DNA of 15,575 nucleotides, taken from contig DALTWF010000033.1 of assembly GCA_029987235.1 (NCBI GenBank), forward strand, positions 1 to 15,575, written 5' to 3'. Under the pieces are notes generated by a model, which worked only from the letters and a program-made list of their open reading frames with translations, was not told the origin of the DNA and ran no database searches. Origin of the DNA: Methanocorpusculum sp. (GTDB lineage: Archaea; Halobacteriota; Methanomicrobia; Methanomicrobiales; Methanocorpusculaceae). The translations under genes were made by a program, and so were the position numbers. Shown here in pieces: positions 1 to 6,616 of this stretch. Position 1 is the stretch's first letter, and every line of letters starts with the position of its first letter.

Positions 1-39
1 TCCCCCCCCCCCTCCTTTATATTTATCATAGCGGAGCGG

Positions 40-54
40 TTTTTGTTTTATTTT
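40..54 (+). terminator. Possible oligo-T terminator of an upstream transcript
   Basis: A T-rich run (TTTTTGTTTTATTTT) follows directly after GC-rich sequence. Archaeal RNA polymerase can terminate on U-rich tracts without a hairpin, so this may end a + strand gene lying left of the window. That gene is not visible. Confidence 0.3.
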
Positions 55-87
55 AGAGGGGTTTGGAAAATTTCTCAAGTAAAATTG

Positions 88-117
88 TGTCCAATAGTTT
101 GAGGGGGTGATTGGACA
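88..117. promoter_or_regulatory. Perfect 8-bp inverted repeat upstream of the pilus ATPase promoter
   Basis: TGTCCAAT (88-95) and ATTGGACA (110-117) are exact reverse complements separated by 14 bp. Their centres are 22 bp apart, about two helical turns. The element ends 33 bp before the TATA box at 151-158. That is a sensible place for an activator or a distal operator site of a dimeric regulator. It could also form an RNA hairpin in a transcript entering from the left. The regulator is unknown. Confidence 0.4.
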
Positions 118-150
118 GGCTTTTCTTACATATTCTCAGTCAGAGATGAT

Positions 151-158
151 TTTATAAA
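151..158 (+). promoter_or_regulatory. TATA box of the pilus ATPase/platform operon
   Basis: TTTATAAA lies 56 bases before the ATG at 207. Archaeal initiation about 25 bases downstream would start the transcript near 180 and give a leader of roughly 26 nt. AGGT at 199-202, four bases before the ATG, is a short Shine-Dalgarno match in that leader. The very A/T-rich 165-188 stretch offers alternative TATA sequences. Confidence 0.5.
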
Positions 159-206
159 TCAGCAATTATATATATATAACATATATATTGTCTTCAGCAG
201 GTACAT

Positions 207-2774
207 ATGTTAAATATTAATAATTCAAAAACCAACACGGGTGCAAAAAGCACTGCGATAACTGCTACCCCGAAAAAGGAGATAAAATCCGTTGACACGC
301 AGGAAATCAGCGAATCTCCTCTAACAATGGCGTCTTCTGAAAGCAGGGAGGAAGCAAAAGTATCTCAGGTATCAGAAACACCTGTAGAAACCAAAGAGGA
401 GTCGAAAAAATCAAAACCGAGACTATTTGGAAGAAAGGACAAAAAGAAAGAAAATAAAGAGGAAATACCTTCTGAAGTTCCAATAGAAACCGCAGTTGAG
501 GCAAAGACAAATACTATCACTAAGGCAGACCCTGCTAAACCCGTTTCAGAAAAAATAGAACAGGTAACAGAACCGGAAACAGTGCCTGAAAAGAAAGCAA
601 AGAAGGGACTGTTTGGAAGAAAGGACAAAAAGGAAGAGACTAAAGAAGAAATACCTTCTGAAGTTCCAATAGAAACCGCAGTTGAGGCAAAGACAAATAC
701 TATCACTAAGGCAGACCCTGCTAAACCCGTTTCAGAAAAAATAGAACAGGTAACAGAACCGGAAACAGTGCCTGAAAAGAAAGCAAAGAAGGGACTATTT
801 GGAAGAAAGGACAAAAAAGAAGAGACTAAAGAAGAAATACCCCCCGCAGTCCCAATGGAAAGCGCAACTGAGGCAAAGACAGATACTATCACTGAGGCAG
901 ACCCTGCTGAACCCGTTTCAGAAACAATAGTGCCGGTTACAGAGCCTGAATCCTCCCCTGAAAAGAAAGCAAAGAAAGGACTCTTTGCGAAAAAGGATAA
1001 AACGGAAACCGCATCTGCTGCACCTGAAAAGAAGACAAAGAAACAAAAGGTCAAAAAATCCAAACGGTTGAGAAAATCAAAGAGAATTACCTCCACCAAG
1101 ACATCCTTTAAGGAAAATAAAGCCTACTTATCAGTAATCGCAGCCGCAGGAAACATCCCGTACGTAAAGGATCTTCCATTCGTCAGACCAAAAGATGAAG
1201 AACCACCGCTTCCGCCCTACGACCTCAAAACCGACGGCCCCCTCGTAGACCCCGTTTACAATGAAGGCGATACTGTCCTTGACTCCTACTGGGCTATACT
1301 TGGACTTTGTCACATCAGTATTATCAGAAACAAAGAGTACGAAGTTGAATACCGCGTACAGGAACCGAAACTGACCAAATTCGAGTACACCCTTCTCGAA
1401 CGTCTTGACGAAGGCATCCGTGATATCCTTATTCTGCGTGACCTTAACAAGCAGACAGATAAACGGACAATCCTTTACGAAGTAATGGACGGTCTTATTA
1501 AAGAATACCGTCTTGCAAGCGCACTCAAACCTGTATCGGTTCACAAAATACGATACTATCTGGAACGCTCCTTCTTCGGCTGGGGAAGAATTGACGCACT
1601 GCGCTGTGACTATGACCTTGAAGATATCTCCTGCGACGGATACGGATCTCACGTCTTCATTTATCACCGTGACTACCGTGATATGAAAACGAGCATCATA
1701 TTCGAAAACCCCAAAGAACTGGATAACCTTGTTGCCTCCTTCGCACAGAAAGCAGGAAAACACATTTCCCTTGCAAACCCGATTGTCGATGCAACCCTTT
1801 CAGATGGTTCACGTATACAGCTGACCTACACCACCGTTGTATCAGCACACGGTTCCTCGTTTACTATCCGTAAATTCAAACCGACACCGTTCTCGCCAAT
1901 CGAACTGCTCAGAAAAGGAACCTTTACCTCAGAGGAACTCGCATTCCTCTGGATTGCGGTCGAAAACGGAAAATCCATCATGGTTATCGGAGGAACAGCA
2001 TCCGGAAAAACCACCACACTCAACGCATTATCCCAGTTCATCCCCAGACTCTCCAAGGTTGTCAGTATCGAAGATACCCGTGAAATCACCCTTGACCATG
2101 AAAACTGGATTGCAAGCATTGTTCCGCCGGAAACACCCGGAAAAGAGAATAAAAACGATATCCAGATGTTCGACCTCTTAAAAGCTGCAATGCGTCAGAG
2201 ACCGGAATACATCCTTGTCGGAGAAGTCAGAGGTATTGAAAGCCAGACCTTGTTCCAGGCAATCAACACAGGACACACGACATTCTCAACAATGCACGCG
2301 TCCGATGTGGTTTCCGCAATCAACCGTTTAACCAACCCGCCGCTTGATGTGCCGAAAGCAACAATTCAGGCACTGGATTTGGTCGTTGCCCAGGCAAGAT
2401 ACTACAAAGACGGAGCTCCGTACCGCAGATTAAAGGAAGTAGTCGAAATTGTCGGATTGTCAGAAACAGGCGGTATTGAGGTCAACACCGTATTCTCCTA
2501 CAATCCGGCAGACGATGACACCTCCTATTCAGGCAACTCAAAGATTTACAAAGACATTATGATGAGCAAGAACCTTTCATCCCTTCATATGGAAGACGAA
2601 ATCAGAAGAAGAATTGCCATTCTTAATGCAATGGAAAAACAGGGTATCAACCATTACCGTGATGTGGGCAGAGTAATCTGGGCATACCGCACCAGACCGC
2701 AGCTTGTAATGGATAATCTTGAAAATCTGTCGGTTATCGTGAATGATGACGCAATAACGGAAGAAACCGCATAA
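207..2774 (+). CDS. Archaeal type IV pilus/archaellum-type assembly ATPase with repetitive N-terminal extension
   Basis: This is a secretion ATPase of the GspE/PilB/ArlI superfamily, expected to power assembly of a surface filament from the cytoplasmic face of the membrane. Residues 1 to about 300 are low-complexity, rich in Lys, Glu, Pro and Thr, with a 62-residue repeat alternating acidic stretches and basic KKAKKGLFGRKDKK-type clusters. The folded part starts near residue 305. Visible motifs are Walker A GGTASGKT (595-602), the Asp box SIEDTRE (620-626), Walker B ILVGEVRG (669-676) and the His box GHTTFSTMHA (689-698), all intact. At 855 residues it is well above the roughly 500-600 typical of archaeal homologues, and the extension accounts for the excess. 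The platform gene follows after 14 bp. No pilin or prepilin peptidase gene is in view, so pilus versus archaellum versus another filament cannot be decided. Confidence 0.93.
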   Translation: MLNINNSKTNTGAKSTAITATPKKEIKSVDTQEISESPLTMASSESREEAKVSQVSETPVETKEESKKSKPRLFGRKDKKKENKEEIPSEVPIETAVEAKTNTITKADPAKPVSEKIEQVTEPETVPEKKAKKGLFGRKDKKEETKEEIPSEVPIETAVEAKTNTITKADPAKPVSEKIEQVTEPETVPEKKAKKGLFGRKDKKEETKEEIPPAVPMESATEAKTDTITEADPAEPVSETIVPVTEPESSPEKKAKKGLFAKKDKTETASAAPEKKTKKQKVKKSKRLRKSKRITSTKTSFKENKAYLSVIAAAGNIPYVKDLPFVRPKDEEPPLPPYDLKTDGPLVDPVYNEGDTVLDSYWAILGLCHISIIRNKEYEVEYRVQEPKLTKFEYTLLERLDEGIRDILILRDLNKQTDKRTILYEVMDGLIKEYRLASALKPVSVHKIRYYLERSFFGWGRIDALRCDYDLEDISCDGYGSHVFIYHRDYRDMKTSIIFENPKELDNLVASFAQKAGKHISLANPIVDATLSDGSRIQLTYTTVVSAHGSSFTIRKFKPTPFSPIELLRKGTFTSEELAFLWIAVENGKSIMVIGGTASGKTTTLNALSQFIPRLSKVVSIEDTREITLDHENWIASIVPPETPGKENKNDIQMFDLLKAAMRQRPEYILVGEVRGIESQTLFQAINTGHTTFSTMHASDVVSAINRLTNPPLDVPKATIQALDLVVAQARYYKDGAPYRRLKEVVEIVGLSETGGIEVNTVFSYNPADDDTSYSGNSKIYKDIMMSKNLSSLHMEDEIRRRIAILNAMEKQGINHYRDVGRVIWAYRTRPQLVMDNLENLSVIVNDDAITEETA
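423..980 (+). repeat. Three-unit 186-bp in-frame tandem repeat in the pilus ATPase gene
   Basis: Units start at 423, 609 and 795, and a degenerate partial fourth starts at 981. The period is exactly 186 bp (62 codons), so the frame is kept. Units 1 and 2 are identical at every base over 149 bp (462-610 versus 648-796), synonymous positions included, which points to recent duplication or gene conversion. Unit 3 has the same length but has diverged. Each unit encodes an acidic Pro/Thr/Glu-rich segment followed by a basic cluster containing GLFGRKDKK. Confidence 0.95.
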
Positions 2775-2788
2775 GGACGGGCTGAAAA

Positions 2789-4711
2789 ATGGCAGCAAAC
2801 ATGTTTGAGTTAAATATTTCCGATGAGCACCTGAAAGAGCTCTCGGCAAAACTTTACTCGGCACGTCTTGATATCGAGGCACGGGACCTTATCACCTATG
2901 CACGGCTTGCGGCAGTAACAACCGCGTTCATGATTATTGTTATCGTCCTGTTCGCAAATTTTGTGGTATTAAACAATCTCCTCTTCTCCTGGCCGCTCAT
3001 TATTGCATCCATTCCGGGAATGCTTCTTGGAGCAGCCGTCTTTGGCATTATTGCCTATGTCTGCGTTCACTGCTACCCGGACATGCTCATCAGCGGCCGC
3101 GCACGCGCAATTGACCTTTCAATGTACGAAATGGTCATGTATCTGTATGCAATGCATAATTCCGGTGCATCACTTACCGATGCAATCAAATCCCTTGCGA
3201 AATACGCTGATTTCTATGGAGAAGCAGCAAAAGAGTTCAGACTGGCCGTTATCGATACGGAATTCTGCGGCGCGGATATTTATTCAGGACTTGCACACCT
3301 TACGGAAACAACCCCGTCAGTAAAATTAAAGCATTTCGTATCCGAATATTCTTCAACATACCGGTCCATCGGTTCTGTGGACGTCTTCCTGCAGAGTAAA
3401 CTTGATGAAATGCATGAGGAAAAGCGTATTCAGCAGAAAGCATACCTTTCCTCGCTTGAAGCAGTTGCAGAAATGTACATCACCCTGTTCGTTGCAGGGC
3501 CGCTGTTCGTTGTCATTGTGCTGATGGTTATCGGCATGATTTCCCAGCCGAACCCGACCATTCTTGCAATGGTTGTATATCTTGTTCTGCCAATAGGAAC
3601 AGTGGTGTTCCTGCTGCTTGTTGACACAATCAGCCAGATGAACACGTTCAAACGTGTGGTCAAACCCCTTCCCCCTGTTGAACGGTATACGAATCTGGAG
3701 ATTGTCGAAGCAGAAGAGGATGAAGCACCGCTGTATGATATTCTGGCCGATTATGATAAAAATAAAGATTATCGTAAATTCGTCTATGACCCGATTGCAG
3801 CAATCCGTGAAAAGCCGTCACTATCACTGTATGTGTCGATTCCGCTGGCATTATTGGTATGGATACTGCTGATGATTTTTGCAGCGCCACAACCATTTGG
3901 ATTTGAACGGTTCGTGGATGTCAACTATCTTGCGGCAATTGATGATTTCATCGTAATTGCAGTTCTGGTTGCGGTTGTTCCATACGCAGTATTCTACGAA
4001 ATGGGCCGCGGCAGACTGGACAAGGTTGATGATGCAATTCCTGATTTCTCCCGTCAGCTCGGCTCATCTGTAAGTCACGGTCTTACGCTTACCAAGGCAA
4101 TCGACATGGCAGCAGAAGAGGGACGAAGCTTCATTGAGAAAGACATCAAGATGCTGAACCATGATATCCAGATTGGTGAACGGCTGATTATTGCGATGCG
4201 CAGATTCGCCCAGCGTCTGAAGTCTACATCCATTGACCGTATGGTCATTTTAATCTCGGAAACGGAACATTTCGCCTACAACATTTCAGGAACCCTTTTC
4301 CTGATTTATGCCGAGACAAAAGACGCCATTCTCCTGCGTAATGAGCGTAAGAGTGACATGTCGATTTACACCATCATCATTTACATCTCATTCCTGGTCT
4401 TCATGTTTGTCCAGATTGTGATGGCGTGTGTGTTTATTGAGATGATGACGTCGACTGGGTCACTGTCAGTAAGTAGTGCCAGCATCTCAACTTCTATGTT
4501 CCCGGTTGAAACATATCGTCTGATTATTTACCATTCCGTCTTAATCCACGGATTCTGTTCCGGGTTAATGGGTGGTATGATGGGCTGCGGCGATGTAAAG
4601 GCAGGTCTGAAACACTCCTGTATTATGCTTGCAATCGGCGGACTCGGTCTGGTGCTTTCCGACTGGATGATTTCAACCGGAATGATGATGCAGATGCTCG
4701 GTATGGAGTAA
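2789..4711 (+). CDS. Type IV pilus/archaellum-type membrane platform protein (TadC/GspF/ArlJ superfamily)
   Basis: This is the polytopic membrane partner of the preceding ATPase, forming the base on which pilin subunits are assembled. The 640 residues contain about nine hydrophobic segments (roughly 43-63, 68-94, 229-250, 257-279, 346-366, 384-404, 526-552, 577-598, 609-629). Two T2SSF-like cytoplasmic helical domains, near 110-225 and 405-520, each carry the characteristic small-residue turn (SGASLTDAIKSLA at 125-137 and SHGLTLTKAIDMAAEEG at 429-445). The linker 290-340 is acidic and charged. Tandem F domains are usual for archaeal platform proteins. The start at 2789 leaves 14 bp after the ATPase stop; ATG 2801 is a possible alternative. 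The operon appears to hold only these two genes. Confidence 0.9.
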   Translation: MAANMFELNISDEHLKELSAKLYSARLDIEARDLITYARLAAVTTAFMIIVIVLFANFVVLNNLLFSWPLIIASIPGMLLGAAVFGIIAYVCVHCYPDMLISGRARAIDLSMYEMVMYLYAMHNSGASLTDAIKSLAKYADFYGEAAKEFRLAVIDTEFCGADIYSGLAHLTETTPSVKLKHFVSEYSSTYRSIGSVDVFLQSKLDEMHEEKRIQQKAYLSSLEAVAEMYITLFVAGPLFVVIVLMVIGMISQPNPTILAMVVYLVLPIGTVVFLLLVDTISQMNTFKRVVKPLPPVERYTNLEIVEAEEDEAPLYDILADYDKNKDYRKFVYDPIAAIREKPSLSLYVSIPLALLVWILLMIFAAPQPFGFERFVDVNYLAAIDDFIVIAVLVAVVPYAVFYEMGRGRLDKVDDAIPDFSRQLGSSVSHGLTLTKAIDMAAEEGRSFIEKDIKMLNHDIQIGERLIIAMRRFAQRLKSTSIDRMVILISETEHFAYNISGTLFLIYAETKDAILLRNERKSDMSIYTIIIYISFLVFMFVQIVMACVFIEMMTSTGSLSVSSASISTSMFPVETYRLIIYHSVLIHGFCSGLMGGMMGCGDVKAGLKHSCIMLAIGGLGLVLSDWMISTGMMMQMLGME

Positions 4712-4725
4712 GGACTAAGTCCTTA
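4709..4725 (+). terminator. 8-bp inverted repeat over the platform-gene stop codon
   Basis: TAAGGACT (4709-4716) and AGTCCTTA (4718-4725) are exact reverse complements with a single base between them. The left arm overlaps the TAA stop codon. It could be a 3'-end hairpin of the pilus transcript or a protein-binding palindrome. There is no T-run after it, so a terminator call is tentative. Confidence 0.3.
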
Positions 4726-4733
4726 TCCGACCG

Positions 4734-4757
4734 TTTAATACACTTTCAGAACCAATA
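4734..4757 (+). promoter_or_regulatory. Promoter of the DUF1890-DUF1894-mntP operon, TATA box plus AACCAATA
   Basis: TATA box TTTAATAC (4734-4741) is followed after 8 bp by AACCAATA (4750-4757), then 11 nt to the ATG at 4769. The same arrangement stands before ftr and trkH. A TATA-to-start distance of about 25 bases puts initiation near 4763, which is downstream of the ATG at 4757 and supports translation from 4769 with a leader of a few nucleotides. Confidence 0.55.
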
Positions 4758-4768
4758 TGTTTTTAGTT

Positions 4769-5227
4769 ATGGCAGATGTGCTTATTTTAATCGGCTGTCC
4801 GCAGATTCCCGCCCAGTCGCCGCTGGTTCTTACCATTGCTGATTTTCTGCGTGATGCAGGTCACATCCCTGTTGTCGCGGCAAACCCTTCCGCACGCCAG
4901 CTGGTAAAAGCAAGCGACCCGAAAGGGTACTATGTTTCAAGTTATATCGATGTGGAAAAGGCACTGAATGAAATTGCAGACGGCAAAACCTGGCCGCTGA
5001 TAATATCCCTTTATCACAATGACGCAGGACTTACCTATACAGCAACCGCTGCGTCTCTTTCGCCTAAATCTATCATGGTTTCCGTTATTTTCGGCGAACA
5101 TGCGTATGAACTTGCAGATGAGGTTGAATTTGAATCGGAATTTGTCATTGCGCCGGTTACACACAATACCAGACCGGTTATGGCTAAACTTATGGAGGTA
5201 CTTGAATGGGCTGTCTTGAAAATATGA
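4769..5227 (+). CDS. DUF1890 family protein (methanogen-conserved, unknown function)
   Basis: A 152-residue soluble protein starting MADVLILIGCPQIP. It matches the DUF1890 family as I remember it, a small alpha/beta protein found mainly in methanogens, with no established biochemical role. Visible features are the N-terminal strand followed by GCPQIPAQSP, a VAANPSARQLVKASDPKGYY stretch, and IISLYHNDAGLTYTATAASL in the middle. No membrane segment is seen. Start 4769 is preferred over in-frame ATG 4757 because the promoter spacing puts the transcript start between the two. Its last 22 bases overlap the DUF1894 start, so the two are translationally coupled and probably act together. The role in methanogen physiology is inferred from family distribution. 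Confidence 0.8.
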   Translation: MADVLILIGCPQIPAQSPLVLTIADFLRDAGHIPVVAANPSARQLVKASDPKGYYVSSYIDVEKALNEIADGKTWPLIISLYHNDAGLTYTATAASLSPKSIMVSVIFGEHAYELADEVEFESEFVIAPVTHNTRPVMAKLMEVLEWAVLKI

Positions 5228-5493
5228 AATACGAGATTCTCGCAAAGAACTGCAGTTTCAAAGAAGCACGCGAGTTAATCCGTAAAAATGCGCCGGAATG
5301 CTATGAGGTCCCTCCGGGATTTAAACTGCTTGACAAGGTAATGATAGGTGTTCCGCCGCTTATTGTGGGAATAAACGGCGAAAAAATTGTTTCAACCTAT
5401 ACAAAACCATGTCACGGTACGTTCGTGGTTGTCGTTGATGATGATGTTGAAGATATCGCCAGTGTGCGTGCAAAAGGGAAATTAGTGAAATAA
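5206..5493 (+). CDS. DUF1894 family protein (methanogen-conserved, unknown function)
   Basis: A 95-residue soluble protein beginning MGCLENMKYEILAKNCSF that I assign to DUF1894, a family associated with methanogens and usually found beside DUF1890. The start at 5206 is well supported: a full Shine-Dalgarno sequence GGAGGT lies at 5194-5199, six bases upstream, inside the end of the DUF1890 gene. A second ATG at 5224 is less likely. The middle (about residues 34-70) looks like beta strands (GFKLLDKVMIGVPPLIVGIN), and the end is acidic then basic (VVVVDDDVEDIASVRAKGK). No catalytic motif is recognisable. mntP starts two bases after its stop, so the three genes form one transcript. Confidence 0.78.
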   Translation: MGCLENMKYEILAKNCSFKEARELIRKNAPECYEVPPGFKLLDKVMIGVPPLIVGINGEKIVSTYTKPCHGTFVVVVDDDVEDIASVRAKGKLVK

Positions 5494-5495
5494 TT

Positions 5496-6053
5496 ATGGC
5501 TGATTTCCTCCTTTCCACTCTGCTGATTGCGGTCGCTTTAGCGATGGATGCGTTTTCCGTATCTCTTGCGGGCGGGGCTGCTCTGAAAAAAAACATATTA
5601 AAGACCGCTCTTGCTGCAGGGCTGATGTTTGGCGGCTTTCAGTTCGGCATGCCGCTTCTCGGCTGGGCAATAGGTGAGCCGATTACAAAAATTATCAACC
5701 CGTTCGGCTACTGGGTTGTAGTAGGGCTGTTCTTTTTCATCGGCGGAAAAATGCTGTATGACACTTTTTTCGGAAAAGAAGAGTCGGTGAACCTTATCGG
5801 CTTTAAAACGCTTCTTCTGCTTGCAATTGCGACAAGTATTGACGCACTTGCCGTTGGCATCAGTTATGCGCTGCTTGGCGAGGCAATATTGCTCCCGTCC
5901 GTAATCATCGGCATTGTGGCGTTTGTATTTTCATTCGCCGGTGTTTTTGCAGGGCATAAACTGAGTCAGCTGCTTGGAAATAAAATGCAGATTGTCGGAG
6001 GGATCATCTTAATCCTCCTCGGGGTAAAATTCCTTATTGAATACTGTCTGTAA
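5496..6053 (+). CDS. mntP: Putative manganese efflux pump, MntP family
   Basis: An inner-membrane protein of the MntP (YebN, DUF204) family, which exports Mn2+ in characterised bacteria. Its 185 residues match the usual length and contain six hydrophobic helices arranged as two related halves. The conserved membrane-embedded acidic positions are present: AMDAF (Asp18) in helix 1 and TSIDALAVG (Asp116) in helix 4, plus Gly-rich GGFQFGMPLLGW (46-57) and the final GGIILILLGVKFLIE helix. It starts two bases after the DUF1894 stop, so expression should follow the DUF1890 promoter. Substrate specificity for Mn2+ in archaea is inferred from the family. The gene ends one base short of the convergent lipoprotein gene. 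Confidence 0.9.
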   Translation: MADFLLSTLLIAVALAMDAFSVSLAGGAALKKNILKTALAAGLMFGGFQFGMPLLGWAIGEPITKIINPFGYWVVVGLFFFIGGKMLYDTFFGKEESVNLIGFKTLLLLAIATSIDALAVGISYALLGEAILLPSVIIGIVAFVFSFAGVFAGHKLSQLLGNKMQIVGGIILILLGVKFLIEYCL

Positions 6054-6054
6054 T

Positions 6055-6516
6055 CTATCCGGAGAATACCTCTGCAAGACCGCTTAGGAGAATCTCCAGA
6101 TTTTTCCCCGCGGCATCAAGACTTCCGGATGAATCCGCAAGACCTGCGGATTCTCCCATCAGAGCAGAAAGTGCTGCAAAATCACTGCCGGATAAGGAGA
6201 ATTCGTTTCCGGAAAGTGAGGTAAATCCGCTTAATGCGCTTAAATCGCCGTTCTGAAGAAGCGACGAGATATCCGCTGCTTCAGACATTGAAACTCCGTT
6301 GCGGTTAAAAGTCAGACCGAAAATATCCACCTGCATATTGACTTTATCGGTAATTGACCCTTCACCGGAGAATAGATTATCCTGCGGGGTGAGCGTGAGT
6401 TCGCCTACTTTCTGGTCGCCAAACATTATATCAGTTGATGTAGTTCCGATGCATCCTGCCGAGAAAATCACGCAGAACAAAACGCATACTGCCGCAAACA
6501 GCACAACATATTTCAT
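6055..6516 (-). CDS. Small hypothetical lipoprotein
   Basis: A 153-residue secreted lipoprotein of unknown function. The N-terminus MKYVVLFAAVCVLFCVIFSAGC is a typical signal peptide with lipobox SAGC, putting the lipidated Cys at residue 22. The mature part starts with a strand-like segment (DIMFGDQKVGELTLTPQDN), continues with a short beta-like region, and ends in a Ser/Leu/Gly-rich helical stretch with repeated SLSGxEFSLSGSDFAALS-type phrases (about 100-150). I do not recognise a family. It is the only - strand gene here, convergent with mntP (one base between stops) and divergent from dph2. A TATA box 24-31 bases upstream implies a very short leader. Confidence 0.75.
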   Translation of the reverse strand: MKYVVLFAAVCVLFCVIFSAGCIGTTSTDIMFGDQKVGELTLTPQDNLFSGEGSITDKVNMQVDIFGLTFNRNGVSMSEAADISSLLQNGDLSALSGFTSLSGNEFSLSGSDFAALSALMGESAGLADSSGSLDAAGKNLEILLSGLAEVFSG

Positions 6517-6599
6517 TGAAAGATAATTGTCTTTCTGATAAGATATAGTTTTCCTGATACGCTACATGTATCTGTTTCAAAAACCCATACATATACATC
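6517..6599. promoter_or_regulatory. Divergent promoter region between the lipoprotein gene and dph2
   Basis: On the - strand, ACTATATC (complement of 6540-6547) lies 24-31 bases before the lipoprotein ATG, right for a nearly leaderless transcript. On the + strand, the TATA-like TACATGTA (6563-6570) would start transcription near 6593, about seven bases before the TTG of dph2. The inverted repeat at 6568-6616 overlaps that + strand promoter. Confidence 0.45.
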
Positions 6600-6616
6600 T
6601 TGATAGAAACAGATAC
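6568..6616. promoter_or_regulatory. 11-bp perfect inverted repeat enclosing the dph2 start codon
   Basis: GTATCTGTTTC (6568-6578) and GAAACAGATAC (6606-6616) are exact reverse complements, 27 bases apart, and the TTG start codon (6600-6602) lies between them. As DNA it would be a bipartite operator covering the dph2 promoter and start. As RNA it would be a stem with the start codon in its loop. If the transcript starts near 6593 the left arm is not transcribed, which favours the DNA reading. Confidence 0.5.

Larger units (their letters stand above)
1..206. other. Non-coding 5' region with C-run, T-rich tract and pilus-operon promoter
   Basis: No open frame here looks like a gene. The stretch starts with 11 consecutive C residues (2-12). 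A small TATA-like sequence (17-24) follows, then GC-rich AGCGGAGCGG running into a T-rich tract (40-54) that could terminate a + strand transcript entering from the left. Next come an inverted repeat (88-117) and the TATA box of the pilus operon (151-158). The final 40 bases before the ATG are almost pure A/T. Confidence 0.6.

Noticed and set aside
423..980. Tandem repeats as a CRISPR-like or mobile array
   Set aside because: Units are contiguous, 186 bp, in frame and translated; there are no spacers, cas genes or terminal repeats.
365..1099. Long open frame on the - strand opposite the ATPase repeats
   Set aside because: It mirrors the 186-bp repeat; the predicted Ser/Phe-rich protein has no family character and the + strand frame continues into a clear ATPase.
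4757..4768. ATG at 4757 as start of the DUF1890 gene
   Set aside because: The ATG overlaps the AACCAATA element and lies upstream of the expected transcript start; ATG 4769 fits better. Not fully excluded.
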